Part shown: positions 5,304 to 5,596 of the stretch, piece by piece
Layout of the letters: the number at the start of each line of letters is the position of its first letter
How positions within the stretch are numbered: position 1 is the first letter of the stretch
NCBI GenBank assembly: GCA_017458805.1
Contig: JAFTAC010000106.1
Location: forward strand, 1-5,596
From: Victivallales bacterium
Lineage (GTDB): Bacteria > Verrucomicrobiota > Lentisphaeria > Oligosphaerales > Oligosphaeraceae
DNA: 5,596 nucleotides
Direction: 5' to 3'
Made by a program: the position numbers and the translations under genes
The notes under the pieces: generated by a model
What the model was told of the DNA's origin: nothing
Database searches by the model: none
What the model saw: the letters and a program-made list of their open reading frames with translations, nothing else

Positions 5304-5596
5304 CAAATGGATAGCTGACCATATCGCGGCCCTGCCCAAAAGCGGCATCCGCGACTTTTTCGACCTTGTCTGCACGATGGACGAGGTCATCTCCCTGGGT
5401 ATCGGCGAACCCGATTTCGCCACGCCGTGGCACATCCGAGAGGCCTCCATATACGCCCTGAACAGAGGCTACACGAGCTACACCTCGAACCTTGGCGACC
5501 CGCGCCTGCGCAAGGCCATCTGCAAGTATGTGGAGGAGAACTTCCACGCCTCCTACGACCCAGCCACCGAGTGCATCGTCACCGTGGGGGTCAGCG
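5278..5596 (+). CDS. Pyridoxal-phosphate aminotransferase, class I/II, AlaT/PatA-like (5' part, cut by window end)
   Basis: Only the first 106 residues are in the window. They match the N-terminal part of fold-type-I aminotransferases: ISLGIGEPDFATPWHIREA (38-56) is the G-x-P-D-F-x-T-P substrate-side motif, GYTSYTSNLGDPRLRKAI (64-81) is the usual Y-T-x-x-G-x-x-x-L-R block, and IVTVGVS (100-106) leads into the cofactor-phosphate-binding region. The catalytic lysine lies beyond the window. Members move amino groups between an amino acid such as alanine or aspartate and 2-oxoglutarate or another keto acid in the cytosol. Pairing with an AlaR-like regulator favours alanine or a related amino acid, but this is inference. 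The ATG at 5278 overlaps the regulator gene by 26 nt in another frame. GAGAGAAG (5264-5271) ahead of it can serve as a weak ribosome binding site inside the regulator gene, so translation is probably coupled. Confidence 0.9.
   Translation, partial: MNDSKLSHSKWIADHIAALPKSGIRDFFDLVCTMDEVISLGIGEPDFATPWHIREASIYALNRGYTSYTSNLGDPRLRKAICKYVEENFHASYDPATECIVTVGVS

Overview
The window carries six protein-coding genes on bacterial DNA and no recognisable RNA gene, CRISPR array or insertion sequence. Coding DNA is GC-rich with strongly C/G-ending codons, and the spaces between genes are short and AT-rich. The organism is most likely a Gram-negative-type bacterium, because there is a lipoprotein with a coiled coil and a C-terminal LysM domain. 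The long 'plant/spirochaete-like' form of cofactor-independent phosphoglycerate mutase and the Lrp-regulator/aminotransferase pair would fit the PVC group (for example Lentisphaerota or relatives). That placement is a low-confidence inference.

Layout: positions 1-159 are AT-rich leader DNA with a perfect 14-bp palindrome close to the first start codon. An EamA/DMT-family transporter (160-1086) follows, then gpmI (1089-2732) only 2 nt later with its Shine-Dalgarno inside the end of the transporter gene, so these two form an operon. The operon ends in a 36-nt unit repeated twice in tandem (2733-2804). Each unit holds a GC-rich hairpin, and the second, followed by a T-run, looks like the intrinsic terminator. 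The convergent gene, an RsmB-type 16S rRNA m5C methyltransferase (4008 down to 2791, minus strand), ends inside the second hairpin.

A short AT-rich divergent promoter region (about 4009-4141) separates the methyltransferase from a second rightward cluster. This consists of a LysM lipoprotein (4142-4792), an Lrp/AsnC-family regulator (4809-5303) and a class I/II aminotransferase that starts inside the regulator gene (5278) and runs off the window. The regulator-aminotransferase pair resembles the AlaR-AlaT (YugG-YugH) pair of Bacillus and probably acts in alanine or related amino-acid metabolism.

Most of the window is ordinary housekeeping DNA. I see no new defence or mobile system. The most interesting local signal is the tandem hairpin repeat, whose two copies differ by compensatory base changes and which has become part of the neighbouring gene's 3' end.
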